Positions 47,074-60,145 of a DNA stretch of 64,000 bases are shown here, piece after piece (position 1 is the first letter of the stretch; each line of letters opens with the position of its first letter). The notes under the pieces were generated by a model. That model did no database searches. It saw only the letters and a list, made by a program, of their open reading frames with translations, and was not told the origin of the DNA. The translations under genes and the position numbers were made by a program. This stretch comes from Mactromeris polynyma. Its lineage: Eukaryota > Mollusca > Bivalvia > Venerida > Mactridae. The stretch spans positions 2,170,001-2,234,000 of the forward strand of contig JASFXZ010000037.1 of assembly GCA_032209605.1 (NCBI GenBank), read 5' to 3'.

Positions 47074-50000
47074 CTGTAAAATAGCGATCTGTCATTTATT
47101 TCAGATATTTGCAATATATTTTCTCAACATTTCATTTGACAAGAATTTGCTCATTTTTAATACAATTAAATCACAAATTAAAAAAGAACAGTTATTTACA
47201 CATTCTGTATAGAACTCGAAAATATACTCGAGACACAAGGAATGTCCGATTCCTAACTAAATTAGAACCGTAAACAAACTTCTAGTTTGATTTACAACTT
47301 TATTCAGTAATTTTCATAACGGTTCAATAAACCAGTCATGAATTTTGTTTATTTCTGTACAAATACTTAATTTGTTAAACACAAACCGGTATGCATAAAA
47401 ACGCGAGTTAGTTCTATTCGCCGAGTATGTCCAGTCAATTAACACTAAACTGAAATTATTCATTTTAATATAGATAGTTTGATAGATTATTCCGAAATAT
47501 TAAGCATACTGTCCATATACATTGGTCAATGGTTATTTGACATGCAATAGTATAATTGATGAACATAATATAAGTCTTAATATGGTACTAATTACAGGTT
47601 CATATATGTTGCAACAATACTACCAACTGACGAATTAATAGTAAGCTAGCATTAACAGCAACAGCAGCAAGAGACGTACGTGAAGTACCAATTATAAGTA
47701 GTAGTAATGGAAGTAACATTGATATCCATGAACTGTCATAGACAAATCTGTTGAAGTTACTCACCACCAAGTATGAGCAGCACAGTGGCTGCTGCCACAA
47801 GAGGACGATTGTTTACACGTCTCCAACAACATTTGTGGTCCAGACACTCGATGATGAGAAGACTAATAGAGCACAGAATGCATGCAATTATAATCATAAT
47901 CGGTACAGTAGACGGGTTAACTGAAAACAAAAAACACGGAAGATTTTTAAAAGCCTTTGACATAATTTTATAGTTTTAAATTACCAGTATATATTTTACG
48001 AGACTTGGCGACATTTAATCAAAGTGACACAAATCTTGTCCTTCCTTTCGCAGATCAGTACCATATAAATGTCAACCATTAGATAATAATGAGTCTACGA
48101 ATCTACGAATTTCTAATCAAATTAAACATCTTCGACATAAATCATTATTTTCAAGTTTCCACAGTTAGCAAAGACCATAAGGACTGTATCCATGGACTTT
48201 GGCATCCACTCGGAAGATATTTTAAACAAATCGTGTATTTGATACAGTTCAAAACTCATATAGCCGTGTGTGTGGATGCAGAATCCTTATTAGAGTAATC
48301 CTAATTAAATGGAATACCATGCATTTGGCACTGGCTCTAAGGATTCGTGAAACAACTTTGTCTAGATAACGCTTCATGGCGTTTCAATGTAATAGCCTGC
48401 AATAACTTTTAATGATATGTTCGTGATTCAAAAATTCTCGGTCAAGTCTCACTTTGGTGGTCAACGATCGAACATGTTTATGTTGTTATTAATTCGATTT
48501 ATATATATTCTTATGAAAAAAAATAAAGATTTAAACCCCTGGTGTATGTGTCGCCGTTGACTGTTCCTAGATGGTACTCCAACGTACGTTCGCCTATAAG
48601 TCATGTGTATGTCTTTGTCTCTTTTACCTTTGTAATCATTAACATGCATGCATGATTGTTCATATCTCCTCGTGTTTTGGGATGGTTGTGCACCTTATAT
48701 GGGGCACTTCCTGCTCGACCACTTCATTAGACATAGCACCCTTTTCTTTTATATCAAATTATGGTAAATAAACATTCTCTTTTTATGCTCGTGAGGTATG
48801 GAATTCTGTTCCTGTAAATATAGGTTGTCTATACAGAAACATTAAACAATAATTATAGGAACTATTTAATGCTTAATCAATAATATTTCATTCTTGTAAG
48901 AATTCGTCTTATGTGAGGCTTCAGTTGATGTTTTGTATTATTTAATTTTTATTTTCACATCATCTTAACTTTTGTAGTTTTTAATAATTTCATTTACATC
49001 CTGATGTTAATACATGATGTACTTGTACAATATATTGTTCGTGCGTGTGCGTGTGTGAATGCTTGCGTGTTTGTGTGTGTGTGTGTGTGTGTGAATTCTT
49101 GTTTGTTAGTGCGTGTTTATCTAGTTAATAGAATGCCATATTGGAAATTAGATGCACAATTTATTGTTAACCTTAATATACATGTATTATCTTCTGAAAA
49201 TAAAGAATTTATTATTATCATTATTATTAATATAATCCCAAATAGCCATAGTTCATATCTTCTTGGCCACCTCTTATTCTAATTCTACCATCTCGTATAT
49301 TGTACATGTGTTATGTGCACTGTATATAAATTCATTATCATTTTTATTTCTAATAATTTTTAAATTCCATCGTATAAGCACAGGGACACATTCACAAATC
49401 AGAACTTCACTTGACAGATATAGGGAAAGGGAGGGTGCACAAAAACAACAAACGAACCAGGGGTGTGGATAGGGAACAAGACCGAAATGAAAAGGACAAG
49501 AAAACAAAACAAGTTAAGGCAATACAACGACCCGCACCTTTGGAACTGCCGGTAAGACTTCTCTACTGGGAGCTTAATTTAGTTTAACAGCATACTAACC
49601 TCGCACTTAACCGCCGTATTACCAAACGTTTAGTGTAAACAAACAGCTTAAATTGACTAAGTTGTACGACACAAACCTACTCGGCAGGAAACCAACTATA
49701 CCAATTAAAAACCTACAGTACAAACTAGCACAAGATTAGCTGGAAAAGAAACAAACGCCCGAAAAAACGAACGAGAGAAAAAATATTGTATCAAACCCGA
49801 ATGCGAAAACACGAAACCACTAACATGACTGGGCGACAAGTATGTACGGGAGATAACAGCAAGTCTAAAACTTTATAAATTAACGATATGATACAATGTT
49901 ACATATAACTGAATGCAGAATGTTATGCAGTATAAAGTCAGAATATAAGTGAGCGCCTTCTTACAATTTTCAGCAGGATTACTACCTTTAAGATGGAAAT

Positions 50001-50285
50001 TATGTTCAAGTTGAAATGAATTTCAGTACATACTATACGTACTGGGGAAGTAACATACTTACAACCCCAGTCTCTGTCTTTCAAAGGTACGGTCTCCTTA
50101 TTTAAAAGGTCGTCGTCTATCTTACAAGGACGATCGTTACATTCAAGACGATAAAATAGACCAATCAAATGCGTCGTTCCAAATTCATCCTCTCTAGCAA
50201 GCCACGATGGTATTGCCATTGTAATAATGAGGAGGAACGTTCCTATAGCTCCAATCCAAAGTGCAGCCGAAACAAATCTGCGCAT
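46406..50285 (-). CDS. Claudin/PMP22-like four-TM protein, gene B (3 exons, complete)
   Basis: Inferred join on the minus strand: 50285-50063, 47920-47765, 47073-46406, giving 348 residues. TM1 is at about 7-26, followed by W28, GLFY at 42-45 and Cys49/Cys54, the claudin-superfamily first-loop pattern. TM2 is about 80-99. TM3 spans the exon 2-3 junction (about 115-137). A short second loop with ADEYY leads to FPWA (156-159) and TM4 to about 181. The cytoplasmic tail of about 165 residues contains RNLPDF and SHSDPYLQRSHS, which have counterparts in the other two genes. This is the smallest and clearest of the three. Its molecular role (junctional adhesion, channel regulation or other) cannot be read from sequence alone. 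Confidence 0.85.
47765..47920 (-). CDS. Gene B exon 2: TM2 and first part of TM3
   Basis: 156 bases with acceptor TGTTTTCAG|TT and donor CTTGGTG|GTGAGT. Encoded residues are NPSTVPIMIIIACILCSISL (TM2), a Cys/Arg loop (CLDHKCCWRR) and PLVAAATVLLILG. Length and both phases equal gene A exon 2. Confidence 0.85.
47921..50062 (-). other. Gene B intron 1
   Basis: This intron of 2142 bases contains a (GT)n microsatellite at about 49069-49092 and a weak fragment of the DR-A family near 49490-49625 (TTTGGAACTG, TAGTTTAACAGC, CTAACCTCGCACTTAACC). The small open frames inside are treated as chance. Confidence 0.7.
50063..50285 (-). CDS. Gene B exon 1: start, TM1 and first extracellular loop
   Basis: Seventy-four codons plus one base from ATG at 50285. 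The donor GGTT|GTAAGTAT is the same as in gene A. Residues include SAALWIGAIGTFLLIITMAI (TM1), then W and GLFYRLECNDRPC. Acidic residues follow the second Cys (KIDDDL). Confidence 0.85.
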
Positions 50286-50999
50286 GTTTACTGTTATCTT
50301 GAAACAATTTAAAACTAGTGTGTTGTCTTCACAGGGTTACATTCAACGAATTCAAATTGTTGATGAACAGCGCACAATAAAAATAAAACAAGTTACTAAT
50401 CTTAATGTGCGATTGAACATGAATAAGAATCGCGAAAAGCGCCTAGCATTTCTTACTCAGTCCCCCATTGTTACTACACTAGCTTTACGAAATATAGTTG
50501 TAGACAGTGTATTCCAGCACATGGTCAGCTCAGTTCCTTCTAAGTAAAATCTGGGGAGCATTAGCTGGTTTAATTCAGGGCATCATGATATGGCCTGTGA
50601 TTACGCTAACCAGCAAACCACTATCATGATATGGCCTGTGATTACGCTAACCAGCAAACCAGTATCATGACCGAATAAATCATGCGATCAGCCTTGATAA
50701 ATCACGGCAAAATTATGCCAAGCAAAACACAATAATGTTTTAAGTTTTTTGTGTGAATGTTTTGTCCTTGACGAGAGTAGTTCAATTTATTTTTAATTTT
50801 CTTCCATTTACAAAGTGAGGCTACAACAGCACCAATCTTAACAATAAAATGCTATAAACCTGCAATAAACCCGCTATAAACCTCTTGACATATAAAGCAT
50901 AAAGACGTCATCCAAGCAAATTGTGAACGCTTAGAATATAGTTAAATACAAAGTGTCTGTATCGAACAAACGTTTGTAACATCCGCTTGTCCACATATT
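50286..50999. other. Upstream region of gene B
   Basis: Contains a perfect direct duplication of about 41 bases (ATCATGATATGGCCTGTGAT plus TACGCTAACCAGCAAACCA) at 50582-50665. The 106-codon plus-strand frame at 50227-50547 overlaps exon 1 on the opposite strand and is not supported. Confidence 0.5.
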
Positions 51000-51512
51000 C
51001 GGCTTAGTTACAGTGTATGTTGTTATGTGCGTGATGATTGGTTGCTTTTAATGATTAGTTACTGCATACTTAGTCAATTTATGTATATATAATGGAAATC
51101 AATATAGCGATTAAGGGTGAGGTTAGCTAGCTGTTTATCGATTTAAACCCCCAGTATTTTTGCTGACAGTTCCAAGGCTGTAATTCGCTATATGATTGTT
51201 GTTTCTGTTTGTGTTTTGAATGTGTTTTGTACTTCCATTTCCCCTGTGCAATTATGTCACTTTATACAGTGTTCATGTTGTTTCCTGCCCATTTTCGGCC
51301 TATTACGGCCAGTTGTCTTGACTTGTCCTGTGATATTTTCCATCCATTAATTCCCCCCTCCCCCTTCCTTCACTGTCCACTTTGATTCTCCTAGTTATTC
51401 CGTTTGGTCTGCCGGGCCATGGATTGTATTGTGTTTTCCCGGAGGTCTGCGCGGGGAGGCACTGGCTTGTGTATGTGGCGTTCCCTGTAGTTACGTATTC
51501 TCTCTCTTTTAG
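51000..51512 (-). repeat. Dispersed repeat family DR-A, unexpanded copy
   Basis: Read on the minus strand it starts GGGAACGCCACATACACAAG, continues CCTCCCCGCGCAGACCTCCG, GGAAAACACAAT and TTAATGGATGGAAAATATCA, then CCTTGGAACTGTCAGCAAAA, TACTGGGGGTTTAAATCGAT, AACAGCTAGC and TGACTAAGTATGCAGTAACT. It aligns with 62308-62665 at the 5' side and with both flanks of the 49-bp array at the 3' side. It is the key copy linking the family to that array. Confidence 0.78.
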
Positions 51513-52207
51513 TTCAAATGTATGTGATCTGTATTTCTAAACATTCATTTCACGAGAGAGGTTTACATCAAGAACTAACTCTTTTGTTTACAGCGGATTG
51601 TGAATAATATCAATGAACCCTCGCGGGAAAGAGCGTCGACTGTTAAGACCTGAGATTATTATTGTTCCTATTGTGCGATTGACGAGTTATTCAAATGATT
51701 TTTTCATACATAAGTATACTAATTTTGGTGAACCACCAAAATACAACCAAAAAAGTTGTTTTGTCCATACATTTTTTCTAGCACTCTTCATGGGAGCTAT
51801 AGCATCAGAATCCCACACACTGAATCATTTGCTTACTTGTGTAGGGGGTTTCTGCTAAATATAATGTATCTACTACATTTAGATTGTTTTATCTCATTCG
51901 GATATTTAGATATTATAAATATTGAAAATAGTTTGACTGTTCAAGAGAGTTCTAAAAAGAGAGCGCCGAAATTATATTTATTTTTTATTAAGAACATTCC
52001 AACATTTTCCAACAACGGATACTGACCGTGTATATTTGGGTGATAGGAGGTAAGTACGAGGCTTGTGCAACTTTAAACCAGGCTTGAACTCCCCAGTGTG
52101 TTTTGCCACCAACCGTATCAAGACGATACTCCTATATCCACAAAACGGTGATGATAAGGTTGTACGTCACCATGCAATGAAAGCTAATTTTGTTGAAGTT
52201 TAAAATT
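51513..52207. other. Unannotated stretch
   Basis: Open frames at 51613-51858 and 51756-52025 have no recognisable features. They sit between two DR-A copies and may be element-derived. Confidence 0.35.
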
Positions 52208-52330
52208 ATTAAGAATGTATTAAATTGTTACAAGGAACGCCACATTTGCCTCCCACACAGATCCCGGGTAAACATCACTAAACAAATCACAAGGAGTTGA
52301 GAGAGTCTTAATAATTTCCGCTATGATTTA
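52208..52330 (+). repeat. Dispersed repeat family DR-A, short fragment
   Basis: ATTGTTACAAGGAACGCCAC, GCCTCCCACACAGATCCCGG and AATCACAAGGAGTTGAG match the 5' part of the family only. Confidence 0.6.
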
Positions 52331-54989
52331 TTTAGACAAAACAAATAGTACAATCCACTGACAACAATACAAATCCAATCAATCATAAGGGCAGCATATT
52401 TCGTTTTTACGGAAACACCATTGTTTACTTCTTATACAACGCCACACAACTCTTGCAGATTTCATAAATAAAAAACATTAGTGTTTTTTATCACATAGTA
52501 AAGTTTACATGAATGTGTATTTTCAATTCTGCTTGTATTTGTGGGTGCTTGTTCAGTGAGGATGTCGAAATTCCTACTCACCCACCTTCTTCGTCAATTT
52601 GTTAGTATCAGAGGTAAAGTGGCTTGTCATCGTTACGCGCGAACTACAACAACTAAACATTATGTCATTAAGTAATCATATATATAATAATAGGTGGTAA
52701 TCGATATAAGGTGTGTCATTATATTGACACCCTAAAGCTATAACTCGAGATGTAACCCATAAATTATCTTAAATCAGGAGATTTGGGGATTTTTTATAGT
52801 GTCGCATTTTACATAATTGATCGAAACGATAAAACATAATATACTTTTTACGAGACTGTACATTTCAAAATCAGAGTATTGAGTGGTAAACTCATTATTT
52901 TCTCAATATAAACGTACATTTTATTCAGACTGGTAAAAAATATTCAGATTTTCATAAACCTGTAATTAGATACACAAAACATTAATTGATTCAAGTTTCA
53001 TTCAAACATCGTATAATCAGCAGAAATCATATCAATATATCGTGCGTATACACAATTTACATTAGCATAAAATTTGTGGCGAATTCCTTTATTTACGACA
53101 GTAAAATTTACTCAAATCTTGATAAAAAGTTATATAAATGTTAAACAAAACAGTTGACGACTACATAGTAGTAACACCAGCTGATTTTTGTCAAAATATG
53201 AGATCATGTTTTTAAATGTAACATACAAAATAAGTAGTTGTATGTTTTCAGTGTCATTATAATTTCTGTTGAAAAAGACAAATGTAGCTTCGCGATGCTA
53301 GAAAGCTAAGTAGCTACCATCTGCAAAAAAACATGACAAAACCATATGGTGCATAATTCAATTTTAAATTATTTGTTTCGAAAGAGGCTGCAATATAAGT
53401 GTCATAAATGTATAATACATTCTGATAAATTAGTACAGCCCGGGGCAATTTCATTATGCTGATTAAACACAGCGGGGTGGCTAATCAAGGCGCGAACGAA
53501 TATCGACCCAGTATTGATTTTTTTATCCGTAACACATTCCCCGCGATCGATGTCTAAGGGAGACAATTCAATTAGTCTCGCACCTTGGAGAATCAGGGAT
53601 AATCAAGGGAGACTATCAAGTAAAATTCTTAAATATTTCTGGCAATGTGTTTGAATCATGAGACATGAGAAATATACACGATATATACACAATATTTACA
53701 AATTGCAATTAATTACATGACTTTACAAACAATCATTAAGTCAACTTTACTTTATATTGAACCATGATAAATAATTTACAATTCAAGTTTGTATAGGTTT
53801 TAGACGACGAGTTCAAAATACTCCGAACAAAATAAATATGTTACAATGTCGACATCATTTGAGCGCATCTACGCTTATTTTGTTGTGAAGTCACGAACGT
53901 TGTTTCACAGACTAGGTGAATTATCGAAAATAATGCATAGGTGTTATTATCATACTATACCGTATGATATGCTATAGATATAGATAAAAAGAAGGCATTC
54001 CAACACAGTTCTTTTGGGACGAAGTGAAGTTATGATCGAATGGGGTTTCAAATTAAATTCATTGGTTTGTGTCTACTAAAAAAGTAAACATGGGTTGAAT
54101 CAGAGCTTGTTGAGAGATCAGATCACGAATGATACGCCTGATTTAACATAGAGACTTATCTGCGAACGTGAATCTCCGTACTCAAACATAAGTTGATGAT
54201 AGAGCTGCTCGCAAATTGAACATTCAATCTATAGGTTACAGCAAATTTTGTCGCTGTATAATCTAAATCGATTTGTATTCAACAACCAATGAACGCATAA
54301 GGCCTCATTTAAACCTATTATGTTGATAACTCTTTGATAACAAACCCACCTGTAATATAACGATCCAGTGTCGGGTTGTCACCAACAAGAGCCACTGAAC
54401 ATGTGCGCATTAAAGCGTATTATGTAACATCATGAGATAGTTGTGGGAATTTAATCTTGTTTTTATGATGATCATATTTTGAAAATCCTGCAGACCTATG
54501 CATATATAAGGCCGAGTACAGTATCATGAATGTCAACATTTTAGGGAAAAGATTTCTCTATGTTTAGAGACTGCTTGCTGTTATATGTTTTTACAAATAA
54601 GCATAAGAGCACAAGACACATAAAGTGATGAGTGTTGATAGGAACGGTCCGTGACAAAATCCCACTAGGGGTTTGAACCTGGTTTTAGGGTGCACCCATC
54701 CTTACACCATCACTTAAATAAAATGAACATTGTAAAGAAGACAATCACCGCAGGACAATAACCAACATTTGAGACAGTGAAAACGAGAACACGGCTGTAG
54801 AACATACTTTTGGGTATATAAAATTTAGAAGGTCCGAGAAACTTCGAAATATCTGTAATAACGTATGTTTAGTGTTACTGTACACGTAAAGTATATAAAT
54901 ACATGAAGTAAATAGAATGAGGTAACACCGTAATTAATTAGAATTTAGACATGTTACAAGAATATTGTTTCTGGCGATTTATGCAGAAA
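52331..54989. other. 2.7-kb AT-rich stretch, nothing recognised
   Basis: No open frame of note, no tandem repeat and no recognised element. A poorly folding tRNA-like segment near 54650-54710 (minus, with GGTTCAAACCCC) may be a SINE remnant. Confidence 0.4.
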
Positions 54990-55310
54990 ATTATTTTTTC
55001 GGACGTCGACGTACTGACATGGTTTTGCTATTTGCATATCAGTGTTGTGTCAACCAATCAAATGTTACGTTAACCACCAAGGTAAATACTCTTCAACCTA
55101 ACAAGGTTTTTAACCTTGACGCGGAGTGGTTAACATTTCGATAAAGGTGACGTTTTCTTACCGAAATCCACTGAATTTCGGTGAATTTACCGAAATCCAT
55201 TTTGGATCTGGAGTGACCAGCAATCGTAACATCTCGGCATTTTTATGTTGCACAACAAAGCTTAACCTTTAAATTGCTTTTTTCTAGATATTTCTTGTTA
55301 AATACAGACG
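54990..55310 (+). repeat. Dispersed repeat family DR-B, copy 3
   Basis: Full-length match to the copy at 10556-10872, with ACATGGTTTTGCTATTTGCA, CAACCAATCAAATGTTACGT, ACCGAAATCCACTGAATTTC and GTGACCAGCAATCGTAACAT. The octamer-like ATTTGCAT and CCAATCA words in the 5' part are conserved in both full copies. Confidence 0.78.
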
Positions 55311-56614
55311 TGATTATTCATCGAGTTGTGGTGACGTCAGTTTACAGGACAAACACTGCCTCATTGCCCTGGATTCACCTATGTCACCCTCGTCGTACTT
55401 TGCAACTGAAAAGACGCGGTGAACTATCTATAATCTCAGGTCCCTTACCATGTAAATACTTCATCGATGACGTTCAAGGTTACATTCCATTGAGATATCC
55501 ACCCAATTCTGTTTGTCGGTCATACGCCACTCCAATCAAATGGAAAGTCTCAATAAGTTATAACTACGTACATCAAAGCTAATCAAATAGTGCTTAAATA
55601 TAGTACATCTATGCTCTACATCACATAATAAACACATTTTAACACACCCAAATATGTTCTCGTAAAATGATTATTAAAACACAAAACCGCCAAGTGTGTA
55701 TCTTTATGACACACTATACTCAGTCATGCACACTTATTGTAACCCTAATAATGTGCATATCACTTTGATGTTAAATTGGAATGCAAGTAGACGTAATAAA
55801 CTTTACCAACTGTACAACTGAAGGCTTCAAGATTGTTTTGATTAGTGTTTTATTAGTCCATAAACAAGAATGATACACTGTTTACAATGTTATGTAGGGT
55901 CATGTAGGCCTACTGTATAATTATATTTCCGGTCATTGGCAATCAGGGTGGCAGAAATGTAAACAAAAAATACAAGGCTAAAAATAAAATAGTGGATTTT
56001 TGGTGTTAATAAATATCCGGTATGTAAAAGTATTTGCAGTAAGGTGCAAGTGAAGTGGAGAACTCTATAAACGCGACTGATTATGATAAGGAGCCATACT
56101 TTGAGATGTCTGTGCCATTATAAACAGACAGGAACACAAGATAACAGGCTAAGCTTACTAATCTTGAGGCGATGGGAAGAAGATACAATGCCATATCTTA
56201 TTGAATAACAGGGCAAATCAAATATAGAAATGATAAAGATCTGACAATAGAATTCAGTGAACTGGGTATCCACACTGAGAAAGTCCATATTGAGAGAGCC
56301 CATTGGTTAAAATCTCTCCGAAATGTAATAAATTGGAATCAGACCCAAATGTTCTATGATTGTGAAATCCCGAGATAATGTGAATACAATGAGGGATTGA
56401 ACAAGCAAATTTGTAAACATATACACTGTTAAAAGTTGAGTGGGACTACCCAAGAGAAATCACCGAAGGAATGGACAGAGTTGTATATTTGAAAAGAAAC
56501 AGAATATGTGAGAAATGATGAGAAAATGTGCAGATCAAATATCCAGCTGGACTTTACTATTATAGTGATGGAAAGTGACAGGGTAATAAATCCCCACAAT
56601 GATTTAACATTATT
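55311..56614. other. Unannotated stretch
   Basis: No gene recognised. The 102-codon frame beginning at 55274 starts within the DR-B copy and lacks domain features. Confidence 0.35.
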
Positions 56615-57030
56615 AATCGAAAAAGTATTTTTACTGACAGTTTAAAGCCGTTAATCGTTGTGTGGTTATTATTTTTATTTTTAGATGTATGTCAAGTTCC
56701 CCTTTCTTCATTTGCAATTATTTCACTTGATATAACATTCATATTATTTTCTCTCCCTTTCGACCTTTTGTTATTACTGACTTTCTGGACTTGCTCTGTG
56801 ATGTATTCCATCCATGCTCTGTGATGTATTCCATCCAGTATATTGTCCCCCTAACTTCTCCTTAGTTGGGTTGTTATGGTCGGCTAGATCATTCCTTGCA
56901 CCGCTTTCCTCATACATGTTTACACGTGCATCTCCTTAGTGTTTGATGTTTCAGACTGTTGTTTTCCCGGGGGTCTGTGTGGATAGACATTGACGTGTGT
57001 ATGTGACGTTCACTGTAACAACATAATCCA
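56615..57030 (-). repeat. Dispersed repeat family DR-A, diverged copy
   Basis: Read on the minus strand it shares AACGTCACATACACAC, CCACACAGACCCCCGGGAAA and GATGGAATACATCACAGAG, and near its 3' end CTGTCAGTAAAAATACTTT. A local 21-base duplication (CTCTGTGATGTATTCCATCC) is at 56797-56838. Confidence 0.6.
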
Positions 57031-58962
57031 GCTTTGAACATTGTGCGAGCGTTACATACAGCCAAACAGCATGTATAGTCTACAGAGACTGAAGTAGAAT
57101 GGAAAGAACATCAACCACGCTTACACTTCATGATGATAATGTTTGAGAGGTTTCGATAGAAGCCCTTCAGAATCTGGAAGTAGTTTGTGCACCCATTTGT
57201 GATACGGACCGACCGACAGAATAATCAACCGACAGTAAGACTTGGCTTCTGGTGTTAATATATATTTTTGTGACATAATTCAGTGAATCAGCCTTTTCTA
57301 TTTTCTAGGGCATATATCGCCTTAAGCACGTTTTATTCGACTTGTAAATTTGTGCGTAAATAAATACACGTCGATAAACGTGTGGGAAGAAAGTAACGTG
57401 ACAAAAGTACACCAATCGTGTCATATGATTTTGATAACATGCTCTTTTAGAACGATTGTATCCATCAAGGATTTAATAATAGATATGTGCACCCACAAAT
57501 AAGTGTGTGTCCGTCCGTACACACGTTCCGAACATCTTGTGGCATGCACTGCTCCTTTACTAGTTAACCCACCAAATTGAGTCACCAACTTTCACACACA
57601 TTTTAATTAGGATGAGAAGGTGTGCACCTGGATATCAGTTTTTACATCAGAGTTATAGCCCTTGACTTATTCTAAAATTAAGGCATTCTATATGACAAGT
57701 TTGTTGCGGCACGCACTGCACCTTAAGTTATTGACCTACAGTCACCAAAGTGCACACAATGTTAATTGGGATGACATGATGACATGTAATGCACTTGATG
57801 AACGAGAGATCTGATAATACGGCCAACGGCCTCAGACTCAACACTGACTAGGTACATGAAATACATGAAACACAAGTATTCTAATGATTGTGCGTTTGGA
57901 CATTTTTGACACCGGGAGTCTTAATGACCGTGCTGCACTATCGTTAAGTTTTCTTTTGGACTGGGAACATTTGTATCTGCACATAGTGGGCGGAGCTACA
58001 ACGTGCTTTACGCAAAAGTCCAATACGCCTCATCTTTCATGTTAGTCTGGTTCCCGACGCACTTATAATACTACGTCCATAACACGTGTAAAGGTAAGGC
58101 AAGGGACATGTTTCATTTCTGTTCCATTTGGAAAATTTAGAGAGGAAAATGTATATTAAAAAAATCATCCATGACAAAAAAATATAATATCTTTAACATC
58201 AACTCTCTGATGACAGCCTCTTACATGTCTTTTCCGAAAGCATTCCATATAGGCCCCACTTGCATGAGCGGCGCCAAAACTGTCAGCAATATTGTATTCA
58301 AGTGCATACATAAAATTACCGGTATCAGTTTAAAACTGAGCAGGGAGTGTGGCATTCACAAATCGAAACGTTAAAATGGGCTTTATCATTCCCTATGTCA
58401 ATATACATTCAGTCTAACGACAACGGTACAATAAAAGTCAATGCGCAACATTCAGCGAAGATGTTCAGTTGTAAAGAAGTCCTAAACATGGGTATAAAAC
58501 ACTAACCGCTACTAATATAATAGCATAACATAATGATAAGTTTCTGTTGACTTTAAATATATTTTTGGAATTCACACTGATGTCGTTCTTGTAGTCTGTC
58601 ATTCACTGTTCATTATGTACTTTTCTCGAAGCTGACAATATATGGTGTAACCGATAACGATAACTTTGTTTACGGAGTATGAGCAATTGTTGAACATGAC
58701 CCAGTTGTACAGCTAGATTTGATTGTGAGTGTACCACCGTCATGGTACATCTGTTGTGTAATAAATCAGTACAAACCGCCACAAAACGACCTAAAGTGTA
58801 ATATGTATTCAAATCACAAGTCTATCGGAGCGTGTTAACAATTAAGGTCAATGTTAGGAAGTCTTTGACCGGAGCATATTACGATTGAAGTATACAATCA
58901 TGTATTTTTACACCAAATTTTACTTCGTTAATGTTTTGGTCGTTTGGGTAGGGTAATGATGT
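57031..58962. other. Stretch containing a diverged interspersed repeat
   Basis: Around 57500-57800 two diverged half-units share GCATGCACTGC/GCACGCACTGC, AGTCACCAA and TTAATT.GGATGA, next to GTCCGTCCGT. This resembles a common molluscan interspersed repeat, from memory and not verified. No gene was seen. Confidence 0.35.
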
Positions 58963-59246
58963 GCCGGCCCGGTTAGCTCCATCGGTAGAGCACTCGATTG
59001 CCAACCTGGATGTGGGAGGTTTGAACACCTAGTGGGGGATATTTTCTATTTTACTCTTTGACTGAAGATACTTCATTCAAAGTCATTGTATCTCCCTCTC
59101 TTATTTATGTACGGATCTTTAGTCAGTTACTTGTGGAAGATCAGACTAGTACTAGTCGGAAACAAAGGTACATGTAAACTGGTTTGGTCAAATAGCAACT
59201 GAAATACTGTTGAAAACGACTTTAACCCCCAAACAAAACAAATTGA
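58963..59246 (+). mobile_element. tRNA-derived SINE, second copy (diverged)
   Basis: The head has GGTTAGCTCCATCGGTAGAG plus CACTCGATTGCCAACC and a T-arm-like GGTTTGAACACC. The tail AACTGAAATACTGTTGAAAA plus CGACTTTAACCCCC matches the tail of the SINE at 22186-22447. A weak flanking repeat (TGATG) is the only target-duplication candidate. Confidence 0.7.
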
Positions 59247-60145
59247 TGGCCATACATTGTCATAGTTGAAACACTTAAGTTCTTTAATTGACGTCATTAA
59301 GTTTCCACGAATAACATTTTGATATGGAAAGAAAATAACAGCTCGCAACAGAGACGGCATATATAACAAAACTAGCTATTCATTAATGGATCTTAATTTA
59401 TTCTTGGCGATCATTCATACAGATCATGCATCTTTGTTTTATATCTCGGTCAATCAAGAAGACGTTACTTATATTCCTTGGTAACAATATACGTGTATGC
59501 ACAGAACAAAAGACCTAGCACAGACTGCCATATTATATTGATATGAGAACTTGAAAAAAACACTTAGATGATTACTGGCTGAAGAAGGGTAATACATCAT
59601 AGAGTACCACATAGGCTGTTTCCATCATAGTCTGTTTCCACGGGGAATTTGATTAAACTGACGCAAAATTGTTTCATTTCTATATTTCTGACGTCGACGT
59701 CTTCTCCATAGAAAGTTGAAGTGTGTTGCTCATGAAATAAGCCGTTTCATGCTTAATAACTTGACCATATGAAAACCGAATATACGTCGGTATCAATGTC
59801 GCGCTATTTTTGTCGTTACTATGGAATCATTATGATAAATCAAACAACACAAATAAATTGACAACGTCAAAAGTCCGACGGTTTACCATAAAATATTATT
59901 AAATATATATTGTCAGAATGTCTTGAACACAAAGGGATTAGGGGATTAAGTCATTTTTATCATTCTTATATGCAAAGTTTAAACGGATGTGAACCTCTAT
60001 TAAAATGCACCTAACGTCGTCCTTGAATTTCGGGATCTTTACTCGCGCAAGTCGGTGTTCGAACGTCAGAAAGTAAGTTCTATAGCAAAGGACAGAAAAT
60101 GGCAAACAACCATTCTGTTTACTGCTAGAAGGTTCGAAGATAATT
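59247..60145. other. Region downstream of gene C
   Basis: Mostly non-coding, with no repeat or gene recognised. The minus-strand frame at 59127-59369 lies over the SINE. Confidence 0.4.

Noticed and set aside
47600..47800. Leu-rich minus frame of 66 codons overlapping gene B exon 2
   Set aside because: It is in a different frame from the supported exon, mostly intronic, and has no paralogue in A or C.
50227..50547. 106-codon plus-strand frame antisense to gene B exon 1
   Set aside because: It overlaps a well-supported exon on the other strand and has no recognisable features.
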